A DNA stretch of 26,733 nucleotides from Bacteroidales bacterium (GTDB lineage Bacteria; Bacteroidota; Bacteroidia; Bacteroidales; UBA932). Each line of letters begins with the position of its first letter. Within the stretch, counting starts at the first letter, position 1. The notes under the pieces were generated by a model that saw only the letters and a list, made by a program, of their open reading frames with translations, made no database searches and was not told where the DNA came from. Both the position numbers and the translations under genes were made by a program. Positions 7,601 to 14,165 of the stretch are shown in pieces. Location: NCBI GenBank assembly GCA_024683255.1, contig JAIKYL010000065.1:1-26733 (forward strand), written 5' to 3'.

Positions 7601-8514
7601 TCTCCTACCGGTTCAGCTCCGTCAGCGGCGAACTGATATCGGCCGTTGTCAATGGAAAGGAGTTGCTTTCCACGCCTTTGAAACTCAACGTATGGCGTGC
7701 GCCCATTGCGAACGAGGTGGACGGCTGGGGCGGCAGCAGCGCCGGCCGGGTGAATGCGCCCGGATTCAGCGCCATCGGCCAGACAGCCCAGATCCTGGCA
7801 GCCCATTACTATGCCGCAGGATTGGACCGGATGGCCGCACTCCCCATTGAAGTAAACGTCCGTGAAGCGGGCGATGATGTTGTTGTGGAAGTCCGGGACC
7901 TGGCACTGCTGGGAAGTGAAGACAAGCAGCTGGACGCCTATATCTCCGGAAGGTCGTATTCCGGCTTTGAGGAATCTTATCGCTGGGTGGTGGCGGGAGA
8001 CGGCACGCTTACCCTGCACCACAAAGTGAATCCGCAGGGCTCCATGCCTGCATGGCTGCCCCGCCTGGGTCTCACGATGCAACTGGACAAGTCCCTGGAC
8101 CAGGTGGCCTGGCACGGCCGCGGACCGCAGGCTTCCTATCCCGACCGCAAGAGCGGCTATCGGCTGGGTATCTGGCACACCGATGTGGACTCCATGTATG
8201 AGCCCTATCTGATGCCCCAGGATTATGGCCTGAGGATGGATACGCGCTGGGTGCGGCTTACAGACGACTCCGGCCTCGGCCTGGAATTCTCTATGGATCA
8301 GCCCTTCGCATTCAATGCATATGACTGTACCACCGACAATCTCACGAAGGCAGTGTATCAGTATCAGCTTCAGCGGGGTGGTGATATTACGCTCAATCTG
8401 GACTATGCCACCTCCGGGGTAGGTTGCACGGCCCGTGGCATTTTCGATGCCTATCGCGTATATCCCGCCGGATACGAAAGAACCCTGACCATCCGGCCGG
8501 TTACTAAGAAGTAG
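4648..8514 (+). CDS. Secreted GH2 beta-galactosidase with inserted LamG-like domain
   Basis: A 1288-residue protein with a Sec signal peptide (about 1-23, ending FLPAQ). The GH2 layout follows: sugar-binding jelly roll (about 50-265), immunoglobulin-like domain (about 270-385), TIM barrel (about 390-620), a second beta domain (about 850-955) and a C-terminal beta-galactosidase small-chain domain (about 985-1285). The acid/base is Glu505 in SAGNESGEG and the nucleophile is Glu571 in FMDEY. A LamG/concanavalin-like domain of about 175 residues (620-800) is inserted right after the barrel; classic LacZ-type enzymes (near 1020 residues) lack it. It should act in the periplasm or at the surface on beta-galactosides in glycans; the exact linkage is unknown. 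It has its own promoter and converges on a sensor kinase 8 nt beyond its stop. Confidence 0.9.
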   Translation: MNRLCALLVPLAIMAGPVFLPAQEKPYLDHLSDYIENLAVFEENQEPGRAFHIPEKHLSLNGTWKFSYQESPLDVPKDFFSPSFNDRKWGTIEVPSNWEMQGYGQAIFRNVSAPFMVLPPAETMKRYRERYEDPATPENMKGYLLSRMGGSLTPPPFAVSVPQVPEFNPTGAYRTTFNLPKDWKGDQVFLRFEKVASASFVWVNGQEVGYNEGAQEPAEYNVTKYLKPGKNTLAVLVLKYSDGYYLEGQDYWRLAGIFDDVTLYASPQARIWDWQVITDFGPDFKDSDLSVSIQVRGFDIQADGYKVGATVSKGGVKVAEMAGEPFRIGPGSSRTIPLTAKVKAPEKWSADTPVLYDLEMTLSDATGSIVDRITKRIGFKKTEIRDGVFYLNGQPVKVSAECSHMQHPEMGHAMTEEVIRRDMKILKQFNFNGVRTSHYPPVNEYLDLADEYGLYIIDETGDESHATEYVSTMPEFTEMYRERVRRMVLRDRNHACVLFWSAGNESGEGMNIAEVVKEGKSLDPTRFWMYGGNAEKNPAEDIVGPRYPIPLELEIGYGLDTKDLRPSFMDEYVSVAGNGGGGFDDFWDVIYRHPKLIGGAVWDFVSPGLTQPVRTLKDKSPNDVPAHIMGRAKLVKGPTGMAIDLDKEDQWVHVYRADALEISGEGLTLTLDILPRKYNISGGYLITKGENQFGLKQFRDERLDFYLDNGQKQVLSAPLPGDWEGKWHNVTATYDGKEMRLYLDGTLAASKPMNGAIRNLPLSVCIGRSEDGCGQDTNVFICDAQIDNVGVFAEAVTPGTFNPAKAALWLDFEGEKQEGTFWTYGLGARTYGSIWPDRTPQPEMWQMKKSAQPLSFHLLDAEQGTVEVWNRNPYLNASHYRTSWTLTADDEVVASGEMPLNVAPLGQEVVRIPLPHPEAIPGREYRLDISSVLAKDEIWADKGHEVSWDQFELTGWNVPASAKSASGKARLSRTEKEYVVSGEGFSYRFSSVSGELISAVVNGKELLSTPLKLNVWRAPIANEVDGWGGSSAGRVNAPGFSAIGQTAQILAAHYYAAGLDRMAALPIEVNVREAGDDVVVEVRDLALLGSEDKQLDAYISGRSYSGFEESYRWVVAGDGTLTLHHKVNPQGSMPAWLPRLGLTMQLDKSLDQVAWHGRGPQASYPDRKSGYRLGIWHTDVDSMYEPYLMPQDYGLRMDTRWVRLTDDSGLGLEFSMDQPFAFNAYDCTTDNLTKAVYQYQLQRGGDITLNLDYATSGVGCTARGIFDAYRVYPAGYERTLTIRPVTKK

Positions 8515-8522
8515 TAGAAGTT

Positions 8523-10325
8523 TTAGGCTTCTTCCCGGGGAATGGCCAGGATAAAGCGGGCGCCGTCTGTGTAACGGGTGTCCAGCTTTACAAAACGGTC
8601 AAAGATGCTCTCCGCCTTTTCGGCCGGAACGCCGGGGCCGGTATCTTCCACATAGAAGGTGATGTATCCCGGATTCTCCACCAGGGAACTGCCCAGCACA
8701 ATTTGCCCGCGGGGGGTGAACTTGCAGGCATTGGTGAGGAAGTTGATAAGGATCTGCCGGATGCGCATGCCGTCCGTTATGTAGCGTGTATCCTCGTCCA
8801 GGCCGGTTTGACAGGCAATTTCTATTTCCGGTGGAGTATTGAGCGACACGGTCCTTATGGCCTGCAGCATTACCTCGTTAAGGTTGGTGGCAACCTTGTG
8901 GACAGGGAACTGGCCGTTTTCCATATCGGCAATACCCAGCATATCGTTCACCATCATGGTGAGGAGCTGGGAATTGTTCATGATATGGCTCAGGTATTCT
9001 CCCTTTTCCTCTTCCGTTACGCTCCCTTCCGGCAGGCAGAGGATCTGGGAGAAGCCGATGATGGAGTTGAGCGGGGTCCGGATCTCGTGACTCATGTTCT
9101 GGACGAAGGCCGTTTTGATCTTATCGGCGTTTTCGGCCTTCTTCTGGGCCTTCCTCATTGAGCGCATGCTGCGGGACAAGGTCAAGATTACAAACCCCGC
9201 CAGGGCGGCCAGCAGGAGGAAGGCAATTAGCATGATCTGCTTCTTGTACGTCTCCCAAAGAGCCCCCGGTTTATTGCGGACAAGGGCATCTTCCGGAATG
9301 AGGGAAGTGTCCAGGCCGAAGTGCTGCATGGCTTGGTAGTTGACAGTGGGTAAGCCGGCCTCCAGGTATACAAAAGGCATCTCCGACGGCTGGATGCCGT
9401 GGTCCAGCACGTCCAGGATGCGCTGGGTCACCGTCCGTCCGTACTCCCGCTGGGAATAGCTGTAGAAGCCCATGACACCGGGATGCTGTTCCGTATCACA
9501 GGCAAACATGGTATACAGCGGAGCGATATTCTCTATGAGCGAAACGGTCTTATGGCGGATGGAGACATTCTCCATATATCCCTCCCGCACCAGCCAGGAG
9601 CCATAGAAAACGGCCGTCCGGGGACCGCTCTCCTTCTGCAGGATGGAGAGCAGCTGATCCGTAGTTACATCTGCCGACGAAATGGTCTTATAGGCAATTT
9701 CCGGATGCTTTTCCTGCATGTACTGCTCCAGACGCCACTGCCGCTCCTTGCTCAAATAATTCTCTCCTGCGATGAAAAACATCTTCTCCAGGTCCGGCTG
9801 CACCTTGAAAATGAGATTTACCGTGCGCCGTACCATGGGCGGAGCGCAGATTAAGGATATATTCAGCCCGCTATTCTTCAGATTGTTAATGGGATAGCGG
9901 TGGGCATGCGGATCTCCCGGACCATGCAGGGTGTACTCTATATCGCAGAAATAATCCTGCTCGCCGATGAGCAGCAGCGGAACCCCTTTCCATCGGCCCG
10001 CCACATCCGAGGCAAAGTTAAAGCAGCTGCCCCCCAGCAGAACTACCAGCCGGGGCGGTTCCGCGTGAAGGGTGAGCACGCTGTCCCACGCATGCTTCAG
10101 CGCCTTGGTGCTGGGATGGGACAACAGCCTGAAATGTTCCAGGGAAACCACCAGGTCCGGCCTGTCCTTCTCCAACTGCTCAATGGGGCTTAGCATGGAC
10201 TGCGCCCATTCGCTGGATTCCGTGTGGGAAGAAAGGATTAGGATATCGACGCCCTTTTCCTGGGCCGACAAAGACAGTGAAAACCCAATAAGCACCAGGA
10301 TGTATAAAGACAGGCGGCGCGTCAT
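8523..10325 (-). CDS. Membrane sensor histidine kinase with periplasmic sugar-binding-like domain, G2 box missing
   Basis: A 600-residue protein: signal peptide (1-22), a long periplasmic region (about 25-350) that resembles an ABC/periplasmic binding-protein sensor, one transmembrane helix (about 364-384), a short coiled coil, and a HisKA domain with H413 in MSHEIRTPL. The ATPase domain keeps the N box (about 524-533), G1 (DTGPG, 561-565) and F box (575-578). It then jumps from FVKLD straight to GARFILAIP, so the G2 GxGLGL segment and its helix, normally about 25-30 residues, are absent. The shortening is in frame and the gene is otherwise open. Kinase activity may be lost or altered. A perfect promoter and a 25-bp dyad lie upstream. 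No response regulator is adjacent. Confidence 0.85.
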   Translation of the reverse strand: MTRRLSLYILVLIGFSLSLSAQEKGVDILILSSHTESSEWAQSMLSPIEQLEKDRPDLVVSLEHFRLLSHPSTKALKHAWDSVLTLHAEPPRLVVLLGGSCFNFASDVAGRWKGVPLLLIGEQDYFCDIEYTLHGPGDPHAHRYPINNLKNSGLNISLICAPPMVRRTVNLIFKVQPDLEKMFFIAGENYLSKERQWRLEQYMQEKHPEIAYKTISSADVTTDQLLSILQKESGPRTAVFYGSWLVREGYMENVSIRHKTVSLIENIAPLYTMFACDTEQHPGVMGFYSYSQREYGRTVTQRILDVLDHGIQPSEMPFVYLEAGLPTVNYQAMQHFGLDTSLIPEDALVRNKPGALWETYKKQIMLIAFLLLAALAGFVILTLSRSMRSMRKAQKKAENADKIKTAFVQNMSHEIRTPLNSIIGFSQILCLPEGSVTEEEKGEYLSHIMNNSQLLTMMVNDMLGIADMENGQFPVHKVATNLNEVMLQAIRTVSLNTPPEIEIACQTGLDEDTRYITDGMRIRQILINFLTNACKFTPRGQIVLGSSLVENPGYITFYVEDTGPGVPAEKAESIFDRFVKLDTRYTDGARFILAIPREEA

Positions 10326-10340
10326 AATTATGTGGTCTTA

Positions 10341-10373
10341 CTGCAAATATAGTGATTATTTGCAGAAAACAAA
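10341..10373 (-). promoter_or_regulatory. Promoter of the sensor kinase with overlapping perfect dyad
   Basis: On the minus strand TTTG (10373-10370) and TATATTTG (10351-10344) are separated by 18 nt, an excellent match to the Bacteroidetes consensus. A perfect inverted repeat, CTGCAAATA / TATTTGCAG (10341-10349 and 10357-10365, 7-nt spacer), covers the -7 element and half of the spacer. It could be an operator for a dimeric regulator. The regulator is not known. Confidence 0.75.
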
Positions 10374-10382
10374 ATAGTGGCT

Positions 10383-10529
10383 TTATATCTCAAGGGCCAG
10401 GTAGAGGCCGATTTTCTGGATTATGGGCTCCGCTTTGGCGTCCGTGACGGTGAAGCGGAACCTGGTGGCGGTGACGGTGGGGAAGCAGATGATGCGCCGA
10501 TGGCCGATGGTGGTAAGGCCGTCGCCCTC
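10383..10529 (-). pseudogene. 3' remnant of a second GH29 alpha-L-fucosidase gene
   Basis: These 48 codons plus a TAA stop encode a peptide that matches an internal stretch of the intact fucosidase gene (14521-14660). Both share GDGLTTIGHRRIICFP and then RFTVTD and YLA, with about three quarters of residues identical; the DNA is also clearly similar. The match stops abruptly at a run of nine A (minus strand, 10538-10530), right where the adjacent sensor kinase gene ends (TGA at 10544-10542). There is no start codon or upstream part of a fucosidase, so this is debris from a lost or duplicated GH29 gene. It ends at the point where a fucosidase without the C-terminal discoidin-like domain would stop. 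Confidence 0.85.
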
Positions 10530-10541
10530 TTTTTTTTTGCG

Positions 10542-12464
10542 TCAATCATTCCGGTTTTCAACGGGAAAGGCCATGACAAACCTGCATCCCCGGTGATAGT
10601 CGGGATCCAGCTCAAGGCTGCCGCCAAGCAGGATTACGTGACGTTTTGTCAGCGGAAGTCCTACACCCAGGCCTTCTGAAAGGCTGTCAGATTTGTAGAA
10701 GGGGGTGAAAATATGTTTTTGATAGGCGGGGGAAATCCCGGGCCCGGTATCTTCAAAGATATACTGGACCGTGCCCCGGCCGGCCTTCACGCGAAGGAAG
10801 ATGTTTTTGCCGTCAGAGTATTTGGCCGAATTATACAGGATCTCGCGGATGCTCCGCATGAGGTAAAGACGGTCGGTAACGATGGTGAAAGAATCGTCAA
10901 GGGAAGTTTCCAGTTTAACGGAAACGCCGGGGAAATAGCGTTTGGTGTACCCGACACATTCCCTGGCCACCTCGTTGCAGGAGACACTTTCATAGCTAAG
11001 GCTCACCATCTCGTCACGGTATCCACGGTCTGAGCTGTCATACAGCATAAGGGACATGCGGCACAGAATCATCGTGTGGTAGTCGATCACATTCAGGAGT
11101 GACTGCTTTTCTTCGGCGGACATGCTCTCGCCGGTTTCCCGCAGAAGCTGGGAAAAGCCGATGATCAGATTCAGAGGAGTTCTGATCTGGTGAGTCATAT
11201 TTGAGACGAACTCACCCTGGCGGCTAATTGCCTCCTCCAGGGCGGAATTGGCTTTCTGAAGCTCCTCGTTGCGCCTTGCCGACGAATCGATGGCGGAATT
11301 AAGCGTCCGGATGTGACTGTTGAGCGTCTCCTGCATGTTGGCAAAGCTGTTCTGCAGATTGCCCACGACGCTGTCTTCATTGCTGCGCTCAATCACGGTA
11401 GAGTAGTCGCCATCGGCAATCCGCAGTGTCTGCTCTTCCAGCAGTTTCACAGGGGCGAAGGCCCGGACCACGGTTCCCCGGCAAATGACAAAAATAACGA
11501 GCAGGCCCACCGCAATGACAATCAGGATGATTATACTAAGGCGCCGGTATCCGTGCAAGATGTCGCTTTCGGGGCTGATGAGCGCGGCGCTCCAGTTTGT
11601 CCCGGGAACAGGCCGGTAGCAAATCAGGCATTTAACGCCTCCTACATCGGCGTGCATCCTTCCGCGGTGTCCCGCAGTCATTTCGTATCCCAGGGCTAGT
11701 TTATCGGGGTAGTAGCGGCCGTTCGTGAGGTCGAAGATGGTATTTCTGACAATCTTCGAGGTGTCCCGGTGCGCATAGAAACGGCCGTCCTGTCCCAGTA
11801 TTATGAGATACGAATTCGGATACGGTTTGATGGAAGAAACGGCCTTTGAAAAATCCATCAGGGACATGTCTGCGGAGATAACCCCGACAAGCCGCTCCTC
11901 CCGGTCATACAGCGGGCGGCAGTAGGAGGCGATCATGGAATCGGCAGAAAGCGAGCGCGCCTGGTCATCGGTAAAATGATCCACCCACACAGCGTTTCCC
12001 GAAGCGGAAGCCTTGTTGTACCGCTCACGGTTGAAGCATTCGTTTCCGTCTTCCAGGGTGGTTTTGACAACATCCCCCTTACGGACCGTCCTGGCGGAAT
12101 AAAAGCGGCCCTGTTCCGGAAACAGGTCCGGCCGGGCAGAAATGGAGCATCCCGAGACAAAACTGCTCCTTTGGAGGACGCTCCTGGAGTACGCCGCCAG
12201 GGAGTCGGGACAGAAATCGTCTTCTATCATACAGGCGGTTACGTCGGTGACAGTTTCCACCGCATTCATATAGCGCTCGGCCCGGGCGACGGCCGTGCCC
12301 AGGGCCTCCGAAGCGTTGTCCATGGCCGTGTTGTGGAAATGAGTCCGGGACAATACCATGAAAACACCATTAACCAGCACAAAAACGACGACAGCGACCA
12401 AGAACATATTGAGGCTGATCTTCGTCGGGAGCGAGCGTTGGATATATTTTGTCAGTTTACCCAT
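10542..12464 (-). CDS. Cache-domain sensor histidine kinase
   Basis: A 640-residue inner-membrane kinase. Transmembrane helices at about 19-39 and 308-328 flank a periplasmic Cache-type sensor (about 45-300), followed by HAMP (about 329-383), a coiled coil, a HisKA domain with H425 in MTHQIRTPL, and a complete ATPase domain with N545 in the N box, DTGPG (572-576) and GLGVGL (598-603). It should autophosphorylate on H425 in response to a small extracellular ligand. It overlaps the upstream Cache sensor by 8 nt, so the two are translationally coupled and probably act together. No receiver domain is fused or adjacent. Its TGA is followed in frame by the GH29 remnant. Confidence 0.88.
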   Translation of the reverse strand: MGKLTKYIQRSLPTKISLNMFLVAVVVFVLVNGVFMVLSRTHFHNTAMDNASEALGTAVARAERYMNAVETVTDVTACMIEDDFCPDSLAAYSRSVLQRSSFVSGCSISARPDLFPEQGRFYSARTVRKGDVVKTTLEDGNECFNRERYNKASASGNAVWVDHFTDDQARSLSADSMIASYCRPLYDREERLVGVISADMSLMDFSKAVSSIKPYPNSYLIILGQDGRFYAHRDTSKIVRNTIFDLTNGRYYPDKLALGYEMTAGHRGRMHADVGGVKCLICYRPVPGTNWSAALISPESDILHGYRRLSIIILIVIAVGLLVIFVICRGTVVRAFAPVKLLEEQTLRIADGDYSTVIERSNEDSVVGNLQNSFANMQETLNSHIRTLNSAIDSSARRNEELQKANSALEEAISRQGEFVSNMTHQIRTPLNLIIGFSQLLRETGESMSAEEKQSLLNVIDYHTMILCRMSLMLYDSSDRGYRDEMVSLSYESVSCNEVARECVGYTKRYFPGVSVKLETSLDDSFTIVTDRLYLMRSIREILYNSAKYSDGKNIFLRVKAGRGTVQYIFEDTGPGISPAYQKHIFTPFYKSDSLSEGLGVGLPLTKRHVILLGGSLELDPDYHRGCRFVMAFPVENRND

Positions 12465-13962
12465 GGCCGTCCCAACTTTTCAGGTTCAACAAGTCGTTCA
12501 GGATTTCCGTCACCCGGCGGCCGTTCCTTTCAATCTTGTCAAGCGCCTTCCCGGACCGCTCATCGCTCATGTCTGCACCGAGTTCACAGAGGCTATCCAC
12601 GCTGTCTTGGATTTCCGCCGTCACATCCACCATCTGATGGGTCATTTTGCCGAAAAAATCGGCCTTGTGCTTCTTGATTTCCTTCGTTTTCGCGTATGTC
12701 TGGACCAGTGCATCCTGGTACGCGATTTCTTTCTCCGAGAGATTCTGCAGCTGCTCCATATCGTCTGCAACGGCTTGCAGCATTTTGTTATACAGGGTTT
12801 GAAGCCGCCCGACTTCGTCTGTGCGTGATGTCTCAAACCCCGGCAGCCTATAATTGCCCTTTGAGATGATTTGCGTCACGCGCATCAGTCTCCTAAGCGG
12901 ACGCAGGCTCATATGTGCGATTATGGCGGCCCCCACAACAAGAAGCAGCAGGCTGACAACAATCATGAGGATAGACAGACGATATCCCGGATCGAATTCG
13001 GTATATAATTCCTTCTCCGGATAAAAAACGGCGATGCTCCACCCGAGGTTTCCCACCTGCCGACCGGGATAGGCCGACTGTTGGAAAGGCTTATAAGCCA
13101 TGAGGTAACGTGTGGAATCCAGCGTAAATGCCCGTCTCCCGGATTTTCCCTCGATCATTTCCTGAAGCACCTCCATGACAGACGGATTCTCGGCATCCCG
13201 CAGTTGGGCCAGGCTGCTGATGTGCAGGAGCCGCGTGCTGTCGGGATGGACGATGTAAGAGCCTTCCCTATCCAGGAGGGTAATGTAAGAATGTGTGGAT
13301 GTCTTGTAATTCTGGGCAATCTGTGTGAGGACACTCAAAGACATGTCAACACCCATAACGCCGACAGACACCCCATCCTTGACAATGGGAATGTCATAAG
13401 AAAGGAGAGGTTCTTCTTCCGTTTCCTCATTTCTGAGCGGACCCACCCATGAGGGAACCCCCTCCCGAACGGGTTTCGTGTACCATGCCTGCTCCGTGAA
13501 CGACAGGGCGGTGAAGGTCTCGGATGAAAGCAGTGGCCGGGAGCGGCTATTGGCAGAGGAGATGTCTCCACCGGCCCTGTGGATATAGGCCATGAAAGGC
13601 TTGCCATACAATGTGTAATGTTCAGGATTCAAGGCGATGGCGCAACCGCTGATGGACGGGTTCACCTCCAGCGCTTTCAGACACAGCTTGTTCAGCTCCT
13701 GCGGATGGTCCAGATAGTTCGGAATATCCTTCTGGAGTATTGCAGCGGTCTGTTCCACACCCAGGAACGTGTTGTCTATCCTGTAAGCGATGCCGTCAAG
13801 GGCCTGGTCTACCTGCCGTCCTACTTCCTCCCTCATAATCAGCCGCGTCCCAATAACCATTGCAAGGACTGTAGGTATCAGGAGCAGGGATATCGCAAAG
13901 ACTGTCTGCAGGATTATTCTGGCAGATAAAGTCCTGGGTATGAAGTCGCGTGGTTTGGGCAT
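12457..13962 (-). CDS. Cache-HAMP membrane sensor with DHp-like tail, no ATPase domain
   Basis: A 501-residue protein: transmembrane helices at about 17-40 and 328-350 around a Cache-type periplasmic sensor (about 50-320), HAMP (about 350-402), a coiled coil, then two helices (about 432-495) that look like a DHp bundle. H442 in KMTHQM sits where a kinase would have MSHEIRTPL, but the RTPL part is gone, and the protein ends with no N, G1 or G2 box. It therefore cannot bind ATP in the usual way. It could signal by heterodimerising with, or being phosphorylated by, the next-encoded kinase. The stop overlaps that kinase's start (ATGGGTAA). It has its own promoter at 13989-14018. Confidence 0.82.
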   Translation of the reverse strand: MPKPRDFIPRTLSARIILQTVFAISLLLIPTVLAMVIGTRLIMREEVGRQVDQALDGIAYRIDNTFLGVEQTAAILQKDIPNYLDHPQELNKLCLKALEVNPSISGCAIALNPEHYTLYGKPFMAYIHRAGGDISSANSRSRPLLSSETFTALSFTEQAWYTKPVREGVPSWVGPLRNEETEEEPLLSYDIPIVKDGVSVGVMGVDMSLSVLTQIAQNYKTSTHSYITLLDREGSYIVHPDSTRLLHISSLAQLRDAENPSVMEVLQEMIEGKSGRRAFTLDSTRYLMAYKPFQQSAYPGRQVGNLGWSIAVFYPEKELYTEFDPGYRLSILMIVVSLLLLVVGAAIIAHMSLRPLRRLMRVTQIISKGNYRLPGFETSRTDEVGRLQTLYNKMLQAVADDMEQLQNLSEKEIAYQDALVQTYAKTKEIKKHKADFFGKMTHQMVDVTAEIQDSVDSLCELGADMSDERSGKALDKIERNGRRVTEILNDLLNLKSWDGHG

Positions 13963-13980
13963 TGAAGTCCAAAGAGGTGG

Positions 13981-14162
13981 TTATGCGTCAAAGATACGAA
14001 AAAAAGGAGATTCCCAAAAAAACTTTTTCCATTCTATCTCAGCAAGCATCTCGTCGGTCAGCTCGCTGAAGTCCATACCTTTCGGGATGTATTGGCGGCC
14101 CGCACCTGCGCCAGGGCCTGCAGAGGCCATAAGGCAGTCAGGACTAACAGAAGATATTTCAT
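13981..14162 (-). pseudogene. Frameshifted remnant of a small secreted protein gene
   Basis: An ATG at 14162, 3 nt after the fucosidase stop, opens a clean signal peptide (hydrophobic core YLLLVLTALW, cleavage site ALA-Q) but hits TGA after 34 codons. A second frame, open from 14130 to a TAA at 13981-13983, carries protein-like sequence (GRQYIPKGMDFSELTDEML) that would follow naturally after a single-base frameshift near 14100. I read this as the broken start of the gene that once followed the fucosidase. The distal codons run into the promoter of the sensor gene. I do not recognise the family. Either frame could alternatively be a short functional peptide. Confidence 0.5.
13989..14018 (-). 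promoter_or_regulatory. Promoter of the paired Cache sensor genes
   Basis: On the minus strand TTTG (14018-14015) and TATCTTTG (13996-13989) are 18 nt apart, matching the Bacteroidetes consensus. The first sensor's ATG lies about 27 nt downstream. The promoter overlaps the end of the small broken ORF. Confidence 0.75.
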
Positions 14163-14165
14163 AGT

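Noticed and set aside
10530..10544. Readthrough fusion of the kinase and the GH29 remnant, which are in the same frame across the TGA
   Set aside because: The in-frame relation has a one-in-three chance, and nothing suggests recoding; the kinase already ends after a complete ATPase domain.
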